A stretch of 64,000 nucleotides of DNA. It comes from JBFMFH01 sp040752275 (GTDB lineage: Bacteria > Acidobacteriota > Vicinamibacteria > Vicinamibacterales > JAKQTR01). Positions 62,652-64,000 of this stretch are shown one piece after another. Each line of letters starts with the position of its first letter. Positions within the stretch are counted from its first letter, which is position 1. The notes under the pieces were generated by a model. That model was not told the DNA's origin. It searched no databases and worked only from the letters and a program-made list of their open reading frames with translations. The stretch lies in the NCBI GenBank assembly GCA_040752275.1, contig JBFMFH010000109.1, positions 1-64,000 of the forward strand, in the 5' to 3' direction. Both the position numbers and the translations under genes were made by a program.

Positions 62652-63191
62652 TTACGATCCGGTCGAGGCGGATCGTCGTCGAGCTCTCGGGTCCGTTCGT
62701 CGAAGAGAGTGTCGTGGGGGCACGGGTGGGGACTGGGAGGGTCGTCCGGGCTTCACACCGGCTCGCGGGCGCTTCCGCAAGAGCGCAACCTGCCGCCGGC
62801 GCAGGTCATCCAGCGTGGCGCCCTTCAGATGTCGTTCCGTCACCTCCTTAATCTGCCGCCAGACGTCTCGCGTGACGCACGTGGCCGTCCTGGCGCAACA
62901 GGAGTTGTCTTCGGTGCAGTGCACGACGTCCAGTGAGTCTTCGAGCGGGCTCAGGACGTCGTAGAGGGTGATCTGCGCCGGGTGTCGTGCGAGGGCGTAC
63001 CCGCCCGTCTTGCCGCGCGTCGCGATGATGAGTCCGGCGCGCTTGAGGCTGCCGAGCAGCGCTTCAAGGTACTTGACGGAGAATCCCTGATCGCCGGCAA
63101 TCTGCTGGGCCGCGACGGGCCCGGAGTCGTAACGCAGGGCCAGCACCAGCATGGCGCGAAGCCCGTAACGACCGCGGGTCGAGATCGTCAT
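62652..63191 (-). CDS. Rrf2-family regulator with cluster-binding cysteines
   Basis: A 179-residue regulator of the IscR/NsrR/RsrR type. The N-terminal winged helix begins MTISTRGRYGLRAMLVLAL, and the cysteines C92, C98, C99 and C105 form HCTEDNSCCARTATC, a pattern that can bind an Fe-S cluster. The C-terminus is Arg/Ser/Pro-rich and about 40 residues longer than usual. It leads the redox operon (cytochrome b, Fe-S protein, response regulator, kinase) and may sense oxygen, NO or iron-sulfur supply. GGAG lies nine bases before the ATG. Confidence 0.93.
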   Translation of the reverse strand: MTISTRGRYGLRAMLVLALRYDSGPVAAQQIAGDQGFSVKYLEALLGSLKRAGLIIATRGKTGGYALARHPAQITLYDVLSPLEDSLDVVHCTEDNSCCARTATCVTRDVWRQIKEVTERHLKGATLDDLRRRQVALLRKRPRAGVKPGRPSQSPPVPPRHSLRRTDPRARRRSASTGS

Positions 63192-63206
63192 TCCTACTAC
63201 TCCGAT

Positions 63207-63239
63207 GGGAATAATTCATGACTTCCCCCGCGATGTCAA
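63207..63239 (-). promoter_or_regulatory. candidate promoter and operator of the rrf2 operon
   Basis: On the minus strand a perfect -35 TTGACA (63239-63234) is followed, after 17 bases, by AATTAT (63216-63211). The inverted repeat GGGAA...TTCCC (63207-63211 and 63223-63227) and GAATAATTC overlap the -10. Rrf2 proteins commonly bind such sites over their own promoter, so this may be an autoregulatory operator. Confidence 0.55.
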
Positions 63240-63260
63240 TTTCTCGACTCCGTCGATAGT

Positions 63261-64000
63261 TTATGAGGACTTATCGCGCGTCCCCCGCAGGTAGGTTTCC
63301 CACCACCGGAGCTCGTTGATCATCCGGTGCACGGTGTTCCAGTGCCCGCCGATCCCGTGCGGCTGGCCGGCATACTGGATCATCTTCGCCGGAACCCCGC
63401 GGCGCTTCAGCGCGAAGTACATCTGCTCGCCCTCTTCGTACGGCACGCGCTGATCAACCTCGCCGTGAACGAACAGCGTCGGCGTCCGCACGCGCCCGGC
63501 ATGAGTGAGCGGCGACTGCGCGATCAGGCGCGCGCGCGCGGCCGGGTCCCAGGGCGTGCCGTAGAACTCCGTTTCCTTGGTCCGGTAGATGTCCGCCGTC
63601 CCGTAGTCGCTGATCCAGTTCGAGATGCCCGCGCCGCTCACGGCTGCCGCGAACCGATCGGGGTACTGCGTGATCAGCCAGTTGGTCATGAACCCGCCGT
63701 ACGAGTGCCCCGTATGTCCGACCCTCCTGGGATCGACCGGGAAGTGTTTCAGGACGTAGTCCACCCCAGACACGACGTCCTGGCCATCCTTGTTCCCCCA
63801 CTCGCCCCAGGTGGACCACTTGAACGCTTCTCCGTACCCGGTCGAACTGCGGAAGTTCGTATCGAACACGAAGTAGCCGTTCGCCGCGAAGTACTGCTTC
63901 TTGAAGTCGAAGCCGTAGCCGGTTGCGGCATGCGGCCCGCCGTGGCTGAACACGATCATGGGATACGGCCCCCGTGCGGGGTCGTATCCGTGGGGGAACA
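63261..64000 (-). CDS. prolyl oligopeptidase-family serine peptidase (S9; N-terminus cut by window edge)
   Basis: The C-terminal catalytic domain of an S9 peptidase, about 246 residues visible. The oxyanion strand IVFSHGGPHAA and the nucleophile elbow GHTGHSYGGFMTNWL are clear; the catalytic Asp lies in GEVDQRV and the His in GQPHGIGGHW. The beta-propeller expected before it lies outside the window. It cleaves oligopeptides in the cytoplasm or periplasm. It is divergent from nothing here; its stop is about 20 bases before the rrf2 promoter. Confidence 0.92.
   Translation of the reverse strand, partial: FPHGYDPARGPYPMIVFSHGGPHAATGYGFDFKKQYFAANGYFVFDTNFRSSTGYGEAFKWSTWGEWGNKDGQDVVSGVDYVLKHFPVDPRRVGHTGHSYGGFMTNWLITQYPDRFAAAVSGAGISNWISDYGTADIYRTKETEFYGTPWDPAARARLIAQSPLTHAGRVRTPTLFVHGEVDQRVPYEEGEQMYFALKRRGVPAKMIQYAGQPHGIGGHWNTVHRMINELRWWETYLRGTRDKSS

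Overview
The window is GC-rich, gene-dense bacterial chromosome with 60 protein genes (including two cut by the window edges and one pseudogene) and one tRNA. The gene mix suggests an aerobic soil-type Acidobacteriota, most likely class Vicinamibacteria: secreted M28 and S9 peptidases, a BNR-repeat protein, a CocE hydrolase, 2-oxoacid:ferredoxin oxidoreductase, a leucine degradation cluster and a TetR/RND efflux set. That placement is inferred from content; there is no rRNA or marker gene to confirm it. Because GC is high, long open frames lie antisense to most genes; I treated those as shadows.

Layout. 1-0.9 kb: a sigma-54 activator (cut by the left edge) divergent from a NifU-like Fe-S protein. 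0.9-7.7 kb: an efflux operon tetR - adaptor - RND pump, with the outer-membrane TolC channel fused to the pump in one reading frame. 7.9-16.9 kb: a HerA-like ATPase, a DUF3347 protein, a metallo-beta-lactamase-fold hydrolase, then clpS and clpA-grpE-galM. 17.0-20.4 kb: a 2-oxoacid:ferredoxin oxidoreductase operon with a MinD/CobQ-like P-loop ATPase. 20.5-30.2 kb: sugar-acid and pentose functions (tartronate-semialdehyde reductase, aldehyde dehydrogenase, GH127 arabinofuranosidase) plus CutC, a cupin and an M28 peptidase. 30.4-32.3 kb: a YXWGXW lipoprotein, a VapBC pair, a broken GNAT toxin gene, tRNA-Leu and a tiny membrane protein.

32.4-37.9 kb: a phosphate uptake operon phoU-pstS-pstC-pstA-pstB1-pstB2. 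This is the most unusual part of the window. PhoU carries a C-terminal low-molecular-weight phosphatase domain whose catalytic Cys and Arg are gone. The two PstB ATPases have lost complementary motifs, so a heterodimer would have one consensus and one degenerate ATP site. 38.0-41.4 kb: a DUF255 thioredoxin-like protein, a YihY membrane protein and a YtxH-like protein. 41.6-47.7 kb: a tightly overlapping leucine catabolic operon: methylcrotonyl-CoA carboxylase beta, methylglutaconyl-CoA hydratase, biotin carboxylase, separate biotin carrier, HMG-CoA lyase and an alpha/beta hydrolase.

47.8-58.4 kb: mostly single genes (unknown protein, OsmC, PfkB kinase, BNR protein, LolA-like protein, ppGpp-hydrolase-like HD protein, alcohol dehydrogenase, CocE hydrolase, B3/B4 protein). 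58.4-63.2 kb: a redox operon of an Fe-S-type Rrf2 regulator, a NarI/DsrM-like cytochrome b, an HdrD/DsrK-like Fe-S protein, a response regulator and a Cys-rich (two-CW) histidine kinase. The right edge cuts an S9 peptidase. Short tandem repeat blocks recur between genes, and sometimes extend into coding ends.
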